64,000 nt of DNA, taken from NCBI GenBank assembly GCA_013396635.1, contig WBMW01003192.1, positions 425,484 through 489,483 of the forward strand, in the 5' to 3' direction. The stretch is from Penelope pileata (Eukaryota; Chordata; Aves; Galliformes; Cracidae). Below the pieces are notes generated by a model, which was not told where the DNA came from, made no database searches, and was given only the letters and a program-made list of their open reading frames with translations. The translations under genes and the position numbers were made by a program. Shown here piece after piece: positions 20,401-31,420 of the stretch. Numbering within the stretch: the first letter of the stretch is position 1; every line of letters begins with the position of its first letter.

Positions 20401-23400
20401 TCTGAAAATTTCCAGCTCCAGCAGAGCCGCTGCTGCTCCAGTTGCTGAGCAATGGTGATTTCAGCTATTTATCACTTATGAGGTGCAGAGCTCACACAAC
20501 GAGGTGCAGGTCAGAGCTCGTTACTCTGGCATCTTTCTGGAGGAGCTCTGCTTCCTGCACCAGATGCCAGGGAGGCTGTGGCTGCACTGCCTTAGGCATC
20601 ATCCTCATCAGCTCCTGCAGACAGGAGGGAACCAGGCGCCTCTGCCTCAGATAGGAAAGGAAGGAGTTAGTGCAGATGCTTCACCTTCGCTGGGATCCTC
20701 CAAGGCATGACAGCTGCAGCACACCGAGACAGCTGGTGAAGGTGTGGCCACCCCTAGATCACAACAAAGCAACAACAGCCATAATCCAGGTGAAGGCAGC
20801 AGAGCAGCTGCAAGCAGGAGCTCTGATAATAACGGCATCTTTTTTTTTTTTGGTGGGGAACAAGGGGTAGGTTTGCTTTGTTTATGCTGCAGTGCCTGCT
20901 AACATGAAGATGGCTGGCTGTGCTCTGGCTGTCCTGTGCCGGGTCGGTGCTAAGGCTCTGTCTGCGCTCGGTGAGAACCAGCGGTCTCAGAGCACAGCAG
21001 GGCAGGGCTGGGGGATGTGGAGCAGCAGCTCCCATCAGACATTGCTGACTGCTGTGACCTCTGTCTGGGAAACGAGAGAGGCAAAGGAAGAGAGCAGCCC
21101 TGAGGGAGGAGGCATGCAGCTGGCCGAGGAGCCCCTGGCTTGGACAAGGGTGGGAAACACTCCCTGCTTTGTGGGGAAGGGAGGGCTGCAGGCATCAGCC
21201 CCTCTCCAGAGCTGCATGACAGCACTGATGGACCTCTGCACATCAGCCCATGTTCCCACCGGCTCTGGAGCAGACGTGGTATAAATATGCCAGAGTGAAG
21301 GAAGCCAGCTCTGCAGGAGACGAGGCTGTTCCTGCTTTGCTCTCCCTGCCCAAGCTCCGGGACTGGGGCCAAGCGAGGGGCTGGGGAAGGTCTGTACGAG
21401 GATGCACAGCCTGCAAAAAGCAGCGCTGCAGTGTCAGAGCGGAATGGGGCTCCCTCTCTGCCACAGCAGCCACCCCACCGCCTGTTTCTCAGAATAAAAA
21501 AGAGATCGAGCAGAGGCCACAGCCTGTGGACAAGCACTCGCCATGATCCTCCCAATTTCAGGAAGTGCCCATGGGAACCGGGTTCCCTGGTGCTGGCGGT
21601 GCCTCCTGTGCAGGCTGTCACTGCCCGTGGATAGCACTCACTGAAGTCAGCTGCCTACAGAACGCATGTCAAACCACTGCTCTGATTCATTGAAAAGGCA
21701 GCCAGAGCCTTCTAAAATGCTATTTTTGTGCACTAACTGAGTCTAGTTTCCATTTAAGTGTAACAACTCAGGCCAGGATATAGTAAAATGAAAAAAGAAT
21801 ACTATGTTTAAAAAGTAACAGTGTAAGCTGTAACCAATACCTATTTCAGCAATTATACTCTCGCTTAGCAAAGTACTCAATTACCTGTAGAAATTATCTT
21901 TTGTTGCCAGTTATTATATTTTTATGGTTACCAACCAATGGTAATTAAACAACCTCTTCAAGGAGAGAGAGCTTAAGTGTGAATGCAAATAATGCCATAC
22001 AGTGGGATTTGCAACCAAGGCTCTTCATTTCACTGAAAAGCAGAACTGGAAGAGCTGCTGATGAGATACCAGCTGGCCCTGACCTTCTCTCTGTAACACA
22101 GAGCCCAGAATTAAAGAACCCAAATGGCAGAGGACGTTTCGGGAGCCCTGCGGGTAGGTGCACCAGGGATGCCATAGAGCAGACACCCTCCCCATGGCAA
22201 CACGAGGCTCGGAGACACAGAGCTGGTGCAAAGGGCAACTGCCTTGTAATCCTGGTCCCAGCCTGACAGCTCGATGGAGGTGGGGTGCCACGAGGCTGCA
22301 TTTGCTGCAGGCTCCAGAACTTTCCCTACCAGGGCTTTTGCAGGGACTGTCCCCGCGCCCATCCCAGCAAACAGAGGCTGAACAGGCTGTCTGCTGCAGG
22401 GGGTCCAGGTATGGACAGCTAAACCAGGGGAGCTGCAGTAGAGGTGCCGAGCGCCCAGCACGGCTCTGGATACCACCAGGGCAGGCACGCTGCAAAGCGA
22501 GGGCTGTGGTAAGGGACAGGAATAGAAACGGTCTCCTGACCGAGGAGCTCCTTCCAGCACGATAGGCAGGTGGCTTCGAGCTGAGCACGGGACAGGCTCA
22601 GATTAGATATGGGGTGCTGAGTGAGCGCAGCACCGGCGACGGACAGCTCAGCGCCCAACCTGCCTGGGCAGGCAGGAGGATGCTTCCCCAGGGCGTTTGC
22701 AGATGCCTCAGGTGTAAGCCCCTGAGGAGCAAAAATGGGGAGCCAGGAATGTGCCAGTGGCACCGCATTTGGGATGGGGGCCACCAGGCAGCAGTGGCAT
22801 GGCAGAGATGGGCAGAGCGAGAGTGGCGAGAGCAGAAAGGAGCAGGCCTGGAAACAGTGCCATGAATGCCAAGCACAGGCTCTTCAGTACCAGAAGCCAA
22901 AAAAACAGCACAGACATGTCCAGAGCACGCAGTGATGCCGCAGCTGGGAGGTGTGTCGGGGACGGGTGGCAGCACCCGGGTGCAGGACCCAGCACCCCGG
23001 GGTGCACACCCTGCCCACCCAGCCAGGACAGGGAGAGATGCATGAAGAACGCTTTCCTGGGGCCTGCGTGGAGCCCCTTCACTGCTCCTCCATTCAGATG
23101 CAAAGGGGCTTACCCCAGATTCCCCTGACAGGGCAGTAGGGGAGAGCTGGCTCTTTGCATGGCCACCACCACCTCACCAGCCAGTTATTTTCCACTGGCC
23201 ACGTGCAGCTGCAGAGCACCCTGCTTGGCAGGGAGGTGCCCAGGAGGCTCCCACGCTGTTTGCTTTGTACCTCGGTTGATGATTGAGTTGTGACAGATTG
23301 ACTTGTGATGGAGACGCCTTTGCCCAGAGATGGTTGGGAGCACACACAGCACCCAAAGCCTCATCTGGGGCTGTGTAACCCCAATAAGCACAGCAACAGC

Positions 23401-24640
23401 GGGGAGATCTGGCATCAGCTGGCCCTGATTACCTCAGGAGCCACAGCTGCAGTGGAGGAAGCACTCATGTCATTAGGAGAAAATTAATTAGCCAGTTGCC
23501 TTAATAGCAGCCCCATGTCAGTAGGGAACCCAGGCAGTGTGGCACGAGCTGGGAGGAGCCTGGGTACCAGGAATCCTGCCTGGCCCTGGGAATGGTGCTT
23601 TGGGGGCTGCAGGGCTTGAGGACTCATCCTGCCCTGAGCAGAGCCATGCATGGTGGGTACAGGTCCTGATCCAACCCAGTGCTGGGCTCAGTGCTCTGCA
23701 TGAGCTGAGCCCCACGGACATGCAGGGCACCCAATGGAAACCCCCATGGCACCAACTGAGACTTTCCTTTGGGTCTGCCCTACTCCCCAAGGCGTGGAGG
23801 GAGGGGGCCAAGGGAGGGGCTGCTGTAGCCGCGTGCTGTCACCATCCTGGTGGAGAGAGGTCCCAAGGAGGAGACTGAGCTGTGCCTCGATTCTGGGTGC
23901 AGGGCAGCTGGAGCCAGCCAGGCTGGGGCTGCTCTCTTCCCTCACCCTGGGAAATAGGGGAAAAAGCCCATGGTATGCCCACAGGGCACGCAGAGGGACA
24001 TTCATATGCTCCTGGTGAGGCAGCCCTATGTGGGAGGGGGGAGGCAGTGCAATGCCCAGCCCAAAATTACCCTGGGATTTTATTTTTAAGGCTGATGGTG
24101 CTGGAGGAAGTGGATTTCCGCAGGCAGTGAAGAAAGGCTGCATTGAGAACTGGGCAGAGCATGGGGGACGCAGCAGTGGGAGCCCCTACCCGGCCCCGCA
24201 GTGAGCACAGATGGGACAATGAGGATCAGTGCTGGGAGTGGGGCAGGGATGGCTGTGGTGCAGGAGGAGCTCAGCTCCAGGCAGGTTGCTCTGGAGACTG
24301 TGGGCTAGGGGCAGTCTCTGGGTGAGCCCCTTCCACCATCACTGTGCTGTTGGGATTCTCTGGTGTCTTGTTAAGGGCTGAGCTTGCCATATGGCTTTTC
24401 TTTCTTGGTGGCAGCTCTTCTGTGCCACCTATTTCACCATTTTCCTCTCTAAACTGGGGCTGGGGTCAGCTCATGGATCCAAAAGCTGCGAGGACAAGGG
24501 CCAGGCCAGCTGCGGGGGTGCCATTTCCTGAGGCCACAAAGGGACCTTGGGACTGGGACACTGAGCGTGAAGCAACCCAGGAAGGGTCTGGCACAGTGTT
24601 ATCTCAGACACATCCCGGCAGCGTGAGTGCTTGGCAGTGC
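17500..24640. other. GC-rich stretch without supported exons
   Basis: Many open frames occur on both strands because stops are rare in this composition. None combine a family match with matching splice borders. Several minus-strand frames look hydrophobic only because the plus strand is purine-rich (for example around 22700-23100). If the mucin-like gene starts in the 25-kb CpG island, this is its first intron; a possible 6-base exon at 18515-18520 is discussed under findings. Confidence 0.5.
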
Positions 24641-24649
24641 AGCGAGGGG

Positions 24650-25300
24650 CTCAGCTCAGACCCACACAAACCGCACCGGGGGGCAGAGCCTCACCCCGCG
24701 GGCACCGTCGATGGGTCTGTGCCAGCCAGGTGCTACTCGGCGACAAAGTTTTGCCCCTAAGCGCTGCCCTCGCCGTGCTGTGACCTCCCCGGGGTCCGCC
24801 TGGGACCTTTTTGTTGTATCGCGTTTTTTCTTGTGTTCTCAGCAGCCGAGAAGCGGAGCACGCTTGCTTCCCGCGCCCCCGCCGTGCCCCCCGCACCGCC
24901 CCGCGCTTTGTCACTGCCACGGCCACCGCCGCTGCCCGCGGTNNNNNNNNNNNNNNNNNNNNNNNNNNNNNNNNNNNNNNNNNNNNNNNNNNNNNNNNNN
25001 NNNNNNNNNNNNNNNNNNNNNNNNNNNNNNNNNNNNNNNNNNNNNNNNNNNNNNNNNNNNNNNNNNNNNNNNNNNNNNNNNNNNNNNNNNNNNNNNNNNN
25101 NNNNNNNNNNNNNNNNNNNNNNNNNNNGGGGGGGGCCGCAGCCACTCCCAGAGGCCCCGGCCCGTCCGGTGCCCGCTCGGTCCCTGGCACCCCCGGTGCG
25201 GCCCTTCCCTGCCCCGGGCATCCCCGGTGCTGGTACCCTCGGTGCGATCCCTCAGCATCCCCCCGTCTGGTCTTGCGTCGCCTCTGCCCCCCAGAGCTGA
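24650..25300. promoter_or_regulatory. CpG island interrupted by an assembly gap, orphan promoter
   Basis: Both sides of the gap are very rich in G, C and CG dinucleotides, as in vertebrate promoter islands. No exon could be assigned to it. The nearest gene that lacks a 5' end is the minus-strand mucin-like gene, 8 kb to the left, so its first exon may lie here, perhaps in the missing bases. Confidence 0.6.
24943..25127. other. Assembly gap (185 N)
   Basis: The run of N is bordered on the right by eight G residues, suggesting that sequencing failed in a G-rich structured stretch. Open frames running across it are meaningless. Confidence 0.98.
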
Positions 25301-25349
25301 GCCCAGAACCCCCACTTCCACCCCATACAAGCATAGAGATGACACAAAG

Positions 25350-28300
25350 TGGCATCGTCCTGGGGTCCCTGTGCTACTTTAGGATGCCCGGATCTGCGGG
25401 CATGGCTGGGATCGGGCTGCCCCATGGCCCTGCCCTGGGCAGTGAGGGTGCCTGAGTTCCTTGGGACACCCCTGGCCCCATCTCCCTTCTGGCTTCCTGC
25501 CCAGCCCCATGCAAGCCCCTTCCCCACATATTTGCTGGGTGAAGAAAATCCCAGCTTGAGCGTGAACCCAGCCAGCTGCCCTTCCTTCCTCCAGTGGCAT
25601 TTCTGAAGCAGCGTCCCTGCTGCGAAGCTGGTGGTAGCCCGGCCCCTGCAGCCCAGGCTGTTCTCTGGAAGGAACCAAAATCCCCCTGCAAATCCCTTGG
25701 CCCCACTGCTTCCTCTCCATCCCCAGCTCCTGCAGTGCAGCTGTTGCGAGCCCCCGACCGCTCACAGGAAGGTTTGGGGCTCCTCTGTGTGTGAAGCTGC
25801 CCTTAGCCCATGGGATGACCCCGTCTCGGGCTGCTCTGGCAGAGCTGAGGCTGGGTCCCTTCCTCCATCAGAGGAGGAAGGTGGAAATGGGGACCTTTGT
25901 TCCCCAGGCAGTTGCTCCTTCCTCCATCAGTGCAGCAGAAGGGAGCAGGGGTGATGTGGCTGTGCGCATCAATCTCATCCCCTTCCTTGTAAATGTGTTT
26001 CTAGCTGCTTACTGCTACCAAAAGCAGATGTACTGCTTTCTGGCATCTTGTTAAAGAAGTAATTAGGCTTTTACAAACTTTCCAGTTCTAAAGAGTAATT
26101 ATTTTAAGCACATTTACAACATTTTGATACGTTAGGAGAGCCTTCTGCTGCCTGCAGTGCTGCCCAACAGAGCAAAGCCTCCTTGGCACAGGGAAGGTTG
26201 GGCGCTCGGTGCTGCACTGGGCATCACTCAGCACCTGAGGCATCTCTTCTCCCCCTACCCTGGGGATGTGAGCTGCCAGGACCAGGGGGTGTTCAAGAGA
26301 AGGGCAGATGTGGCACTTGGGGACGTGGTATGGTGGTGATGGGCTGTTGGTTGGACTTGGTGATCTTAGAGGTCTTTTCCAGCCTTAATGATTCTGTGAT
26401 TCTATGACCTGAGCACAGCTGGGTGCAGCCGCAGTCCCCATGCACATCCAGTGCCCGCGAGCTTCTGTCTCCTCACGGTGTCCCTCTGGAGATGCCGAGG
26501 TTGTGCCCGTCTCAGCTGGCTTATGGATGGCGGCTCTCAGTCTCCAAGGCTACAGCTCCCTCTGCTTTAATTAAGCACGGGGTACTTTCAGCAGCTGGGG
26601 GACAAGAAGAGCACAGGTCTGGCACTCCCCAAAGGGGTCTGAGAGCAGCACGATAAACCCGCGCTGATGAGCCCCCCTGCAGGTCACTGCTATTCCTTTT
26701 GCTGGTCTCAGCACTCATTAGGACAATGATTAACACTTTAATTGGGCTCCCCATAGCAGGGATGGGGCTGCAGGGAGATAGAACAGTGTCAGCGTGGCTG
26801 TGACAGTGCCTGGGGTGACACCCTGCGGGGGGGAGCACAGCCGGGCAGCACTCGGTGCATCCTGCTGCTGCGCTGCTCAGCTCTTGTGACTGGAGCAAAA
26901 AGATTCCCCTTAGAACAGTGTTTCTGCGCAGATTACCCAGTGGTTTGCTCAGGGAATCGTTTCCTTGGGATATTCTCAAGGGTGAAATATGCTCCTGAAA
27001 ACTTGATCAGCACACAGACCAGAGAGGTGTGAGGAGCAAAGAGAGCAGAGGATTGAGAGCAATTCCTGAAAGAAAGTTTCACGCTCGAAAAACTCAGCAT
27101 CGCCTTCTGCTGCTGTCACGCTCTCTGCTGCAGCGGCTTCATTCAGCTGCCGTCCTTTGGCTCCTGGCTGGCAGCCAGTGCAGGGAGCAGGCGGGGATGG
27201 TAATGTTGATTATCCTGATTTAATAGGAAGAAGCAGGTAATAGAGAACAAGGGAGCGGAAAATAACGGCAGCAAAGGAGCTAGGGGGGGGACAAAGGGCA
27301 CCGGAAGGAGGAAAGAGGTGCTGACTTGGCAGAGAGGCACCAGCCTGGTGCTGGGGTTGTGTCCCCACAGGGCACTGCTGGCCCTGCAGAGCTCGGCAGG
27401 TCCTGCATGCCTGGCAAACCCACTTTTTTGGGATGGGTAGCATAATCAGCATCAGGCAGGGGTACAGGGAGCAGCGCAGCACCCCTAGATGCTCCCTGCT
27501 CCAGGACACATCCTGGCATGTGTGGCAGAAGCGATCTTCAGGGGGCTTAGAGCTGCTAACTGGAGCAGAATGGAGAAGCCAGGGTGAGTCATCCCCCTTC
27601 TCCAAGCCTGCAACAGTAAAACTGCATTTTATAAAAGGCAAATTAAATCTCACAAGTCAGAGCCAAGGAAAGAATTTGTCAGAGTAGAAGGTGCTGCTGG
27701 GTGACTCGTGGGCAGGCAGAGGGAGCCTTTGCTCGGCAGCCCGGGGTAGGACATCTCTGCTGTTCCTCAATGCAGAGAGTGCTGCTGTCCATCTATTTTT
27801 AATAATGGTGACGCAGGCAGCGAACCTGGCCTCCAGGCTGGGAGCTCATTGTCTCCCCCCTGTGCATCTGTCCTGACTCATCTTCCTCCCTGAGGGCCCT
27901 GCACTGCTCCGCGACCTGGCAAGGGAAGAAGGGAAAAGCAACACGAGGGCAAAAAAGTAAATCACAGAGCAAAGCTCCAGAGACAGAGAATTGTTTAGGG
28001 AGAGGAATGATAAACACTGGGACTTTGCTGGCTCAGGAACTGGGGAAAATTATGGGACTGGGAGAGCTGAATGTGCCCAGGGGCTTGCTGAGAGGAGAGC
28101 AGAGGGCTGCCATCTAGGACAGGGCTGGGAAAGAGACAATGTCGATGTTAGACAAGGGGCAGATTCCAGGCAGTCCCACTGGAACCCTCTCCTCTGGCTC
28201 TCATGAAACGAGTCCAGATCTCTACTGATGTAAATCAGAGCAGGATTTGACCAATGCTGTCTAAAGAGGATGTTTTCCCTTGAAGGGTTTCATCACACAA

Positions 28301-30300
28301 AGTAATTCACGGGTTAAATCAATAGGGTGCCTCCTGTCATTGCAGTGCTGTGAAGTCCACCCACTGCCTTGCTCCCCCAGGAGGGGAGAGGACAGTCCAG
28401 CAAAGGGCTGGACACTTTTAATTTTGTCTCTGCTGGGGACAACTCTTGCTGCTGTGGAGGAAAACTTGTGTGGCTACACTGCAGCATCTCTCTCCTTGGG
28501 AAAGAGAAATCTTCCAAACTTCTCTGCCTCCAGGGCATTTCCAAAGCCCAGAGGAAGGGAATTCCCCCTCCCATGCTCTTGCCCACCTCCTCTGATGTCT
28601 GTTTTTATTGCCATCTCATGAATGGCAATAAAATCCTTGGCTGCTCTTTTGCCGAACCGGTTACATTTACAAAGCCAAAGCGATCTGTCTGGGGAAGCAT
28701 CAGAGCGAACCACAAGCTGCAGGGCTGCTTTTTGGTGCAGCTGATCCTTGTGTGGGGTGGCTGGAGGAGAGGGGAACACCTGCCCTGTTCCCAGGCTGCG
28801 CGACCCCTCTTCCGTGCCAGAGAGGGATCCCGAGACCAAAGCACACTGTGACATCTGCAGGGCTTTGCCTTTGATATGCCCCTTTGAAGAGTCTGTTAGT
28901 GCAATGTTCATATTCCTCTCTCTGGGAAACAGGGAGACTACAAAAGCCACTCACGTTCTGCAGACTTTAAGGCCAGGGATTTGCTAGGGTATTTCTGCCA
29001 CCTGCAAGGAGGAACAGGGGGACTTCCTCAGATGAAGATTCTGCTGCCATTGTATTTGCACATGTGGTCACCACTAAGACAATCCTGTCTGCCAGGCCTT
29101 CTCAAAACAGGTTTCATTTATGACATAAATCACAGGACCCCATGCAACGTTACATGCAATATATTGTAAGTGTTTGCAGTTGCAATTTAACTTGCTGAAT
29201 GGCACCAGCCTATCTTAATGACATTATTTTACACTCACTCATGGGATAAACACTTATTCCTGGGTATTATCAATAAGACATTTGCAGACCAAAAGCTGAG
29301 GCAACTTGTATCTTAGCTGGAAAGCAGGAAAGAGGTGAAATGTCTGATGGTGAACTGCGGAAAGATCATTCAATTGCTTTAGTTCTGAGATTAGCTTCCA
29401 AGAGAAGAAATAATAAAATCCTGCCACCAGATGTCGTCACGAAGCTAACAAATAGTGTCCAACCAGCAGGGACGTGGGGCACTGGGATGAAACTGTGAAG
29501 CACCTCACTTGTCACAGGGCTATGGATCGCTGTGCTCCGGGTTAGCAGATCAGCATGGGGACCGAGATGCTTCAGAGTGTGCTTCGTGAAGTCTTTTCGG
29601 CTCGCTTGCAGAAATCCCAGCAAAATGTAAAGCACAGAAATGTAACTCTAAAAACTAAGTTCTGAAAGAGGATCGGTCTTACTGAAAAGCCCCATTCTGG
29701 AGCTGGGTTTGAGTTCAGAGGGCAGAAGGCATGGGCAGCCCTGAGCGGTTCCACCTGTTCAGTCACAGGTTGAGACAAGATGGGTGTACTGATCATTGCA
29801 TAATGGCTTAATTACAGAAGCTTCGCTGCACCCCATGCTCGGGCTGTCGTTAGAATGCGTTTGCATGTGCCCCATATTCAGCATTTGGGAGCGTGGGAAC
29901 ATCACTGCTGGCAAAGGAAAACCACGAGGGAAATAGAAAAAATCCACGGCAGGACAGAGCACGGGGTCTGCAGTCAGGTTTACAGAGAGAGCCCCCGTAT
30001 CAGCCTGGGGAAGTCCTGAGACAGAGTGCAACCAGTGGACCATGGATGAGAGACTTCATTCCAGTGTCCATCTCCATCCCGAATGATCTGTGCTGCTGTT
30101 TCCAACATGGAAGTCCCTCGGGCACATTTTGGATTGAGCTATAAAGGTGAGATGCACAATTAACGACAAAGGCTGACGAGAAAATGTCACTGCGGTGTTC
30201 CTGTCTGAGAACCTTTGTGGTCACAGCTCTGCAACCTTTAACCACTTGGATTCAGTTTTTTACACCCTAGACTCTTTGTTTTTGGAGGCATTTCAGTAAC
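25350..30300. other. Intergenic stretch without a supported gene
   Basis: Apart from one CR1 remnant at 26288-26407, I see only short unrelated open frames. It separates the orphan CpG island from the TESK2 promoter island. Confidence 0.55.
26288..26407 (+). mobile_element. CR1 LINE 3' fragment
   Basis: The sequence passes through GGTTGGACTTGGTGATCTTA and GGTCTTTTCCAGCC to the CR1 end ATGATTCTGTGATTCTATGA. It is an old, truncated copy in plus orientation. Confidence 0.85.
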
Positions 30301-30479
30301 AACAGCTCAGACGTTGCCAAGGGTGAGGTCAGGAAAGAATGAATCCCTCGCGCCGGTGTAAAACCGACCTGAGCCCCTCACTGAGCTCTTCTCGCCCCGA
30401 GTGCTTTGAGGCCGACTCCTGGAGCTCGGCTATCGTTTCCTGAGCGTGCTGCGAGCTGCCACACGAGGTTAGCTGTGCT

Positions 30480-31420
30480 TTGCGGGGACGAACAGGAGGG
30501 CGCTGAGGGTCCCGCACCCGGAGCACGCCGCGCGCACGCTGCCTGCTGGGCCTGCACCGCCGCCTCGACCCTCGCTGACAGGTTTCCGCCTACCGCTGCC
30601 ATAAACATACGAGGATTGGCTATATCGCCTGTCCGTCAGCACGTGCGCCGCACTCTTACTGGGTAACTCTCTTATTTATGACCCGCCTCTCGAAGGCTGA
30701 CCAATGAGAGCGAGGCGCCCCTAGCAACGCCTTTCTCTCTTTCCTGCCACTGGCTCCCGCTGTTGTCCTGGGGGTCGTTCTCACTGCTTCTGTTGGTCAA
30801 ACCGCCTGCCTCTCAACGAGTGCCTGGCCAATAAGAAATCAGAACTCACGTGGATTACCTGCGAGTCCCTCCTCCTGCCTTCACCTCCTCGATTGGCCGA
30901 GCATCACCGTACATCAAGCTCTGCCTGTCGCCGATTGGCTGCTCTGGAGGGCGGTAGGCGGCTGGGCGCCGCCTCAGAGCTGTGGGCGGCTCAGTGGCGG
31001 TGGGATTGGCGGCGGAGCTGGACGGGTGAGGAGGTGGAGGAGGCGGAGGCCGAGGGCGGAGCTGTGGCGATCGCGGCCCCGGGTCCCGCAGCTGGGTTTC
31101 CTCCTCACATGGGGCCCCCTCGCTTACCGCAGCGGCGGGGCAGACCCTCGCCGGGCCGCTGAGGGGCGGGGAGGTCGCCATGAGAGCACGCGCCACCCGC
31201 AGGCCCCGCTGGCGCCGCCGCCGCCGCTGCTCAGGTAACGGCCGGGGCCGCGCGCGGGGCCGGGGGGCCGAGCACAGCGGGTGCAGGGTGCAGCAGGTGC
31301 AGCCGGGAGGGACAGCACCGCGGGGAGAGGGGCTGAGGGAGCGGCGGTCCGTGCACGGGGGGCACCTGGGACATGGCCGCTTCGCCGGGAGGTGCGAGAG
31401 CTTCGCTCCGGTTTTGCTAT
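30480..31420 (+). promoter_or_regulatory. TESK2 CpG-island promoter with clustered CCAAT boxes
   Basis: The GC-rich, CG-dense island leads into the donor at 31234. It contains six exact CCAAT boxes: on the plus strand at 30701-30705 and 30828-30832, and as ATTGG at 30615-30619, 30892-30896, 30934-30938 and 31005-31009. Two CACGTG E-boxes lie at 30640-30645 and 30847-30852. No clear TATA box is seen near the likely start. Such a promoter would be NF-Y dependent with dispersed start sites. The motifs are seen; regulation is inferred. Confidence 0.8.
31020..31234 (+). other. TESK2: TESK2 exon 1, 5' untranslated (start approximate)
   Basis: A clear donor TCAG|GTAACG follows base 31234, inside the CpG island and on the TESK2 strand, and the next plus-strand acceptor with coding sequence is that of TESK2 exon 2. 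The transcription start is not visible and is placed just after the last CCAAT box. An upstream ATG at 31180 with a favourable context (GTCGCCATGA) opens an arginine-rich frame that crosses the splice and stops in exon 2. Confidence 0.6.

Noticed and set aside
22708..23103. A minus-strand frame with a very hydrophobic stretch resembling a signal peptide or membrane helix.
   Set aside because: The hydrophobicity follows from the purine-rich opposite strand, and no donor in the required phase is present.
24627..25382. Long open frames on both strands at about 24.6-25.4 kb.
   Set aside because: They run through 185 unknown bases, which hide any stop codons.
31209..31231. A GCC-repeat in TESK2 exon 1 as a possible unstable trinucleotide.
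   Set aside because: Only about five units, common in CpG-island exons.
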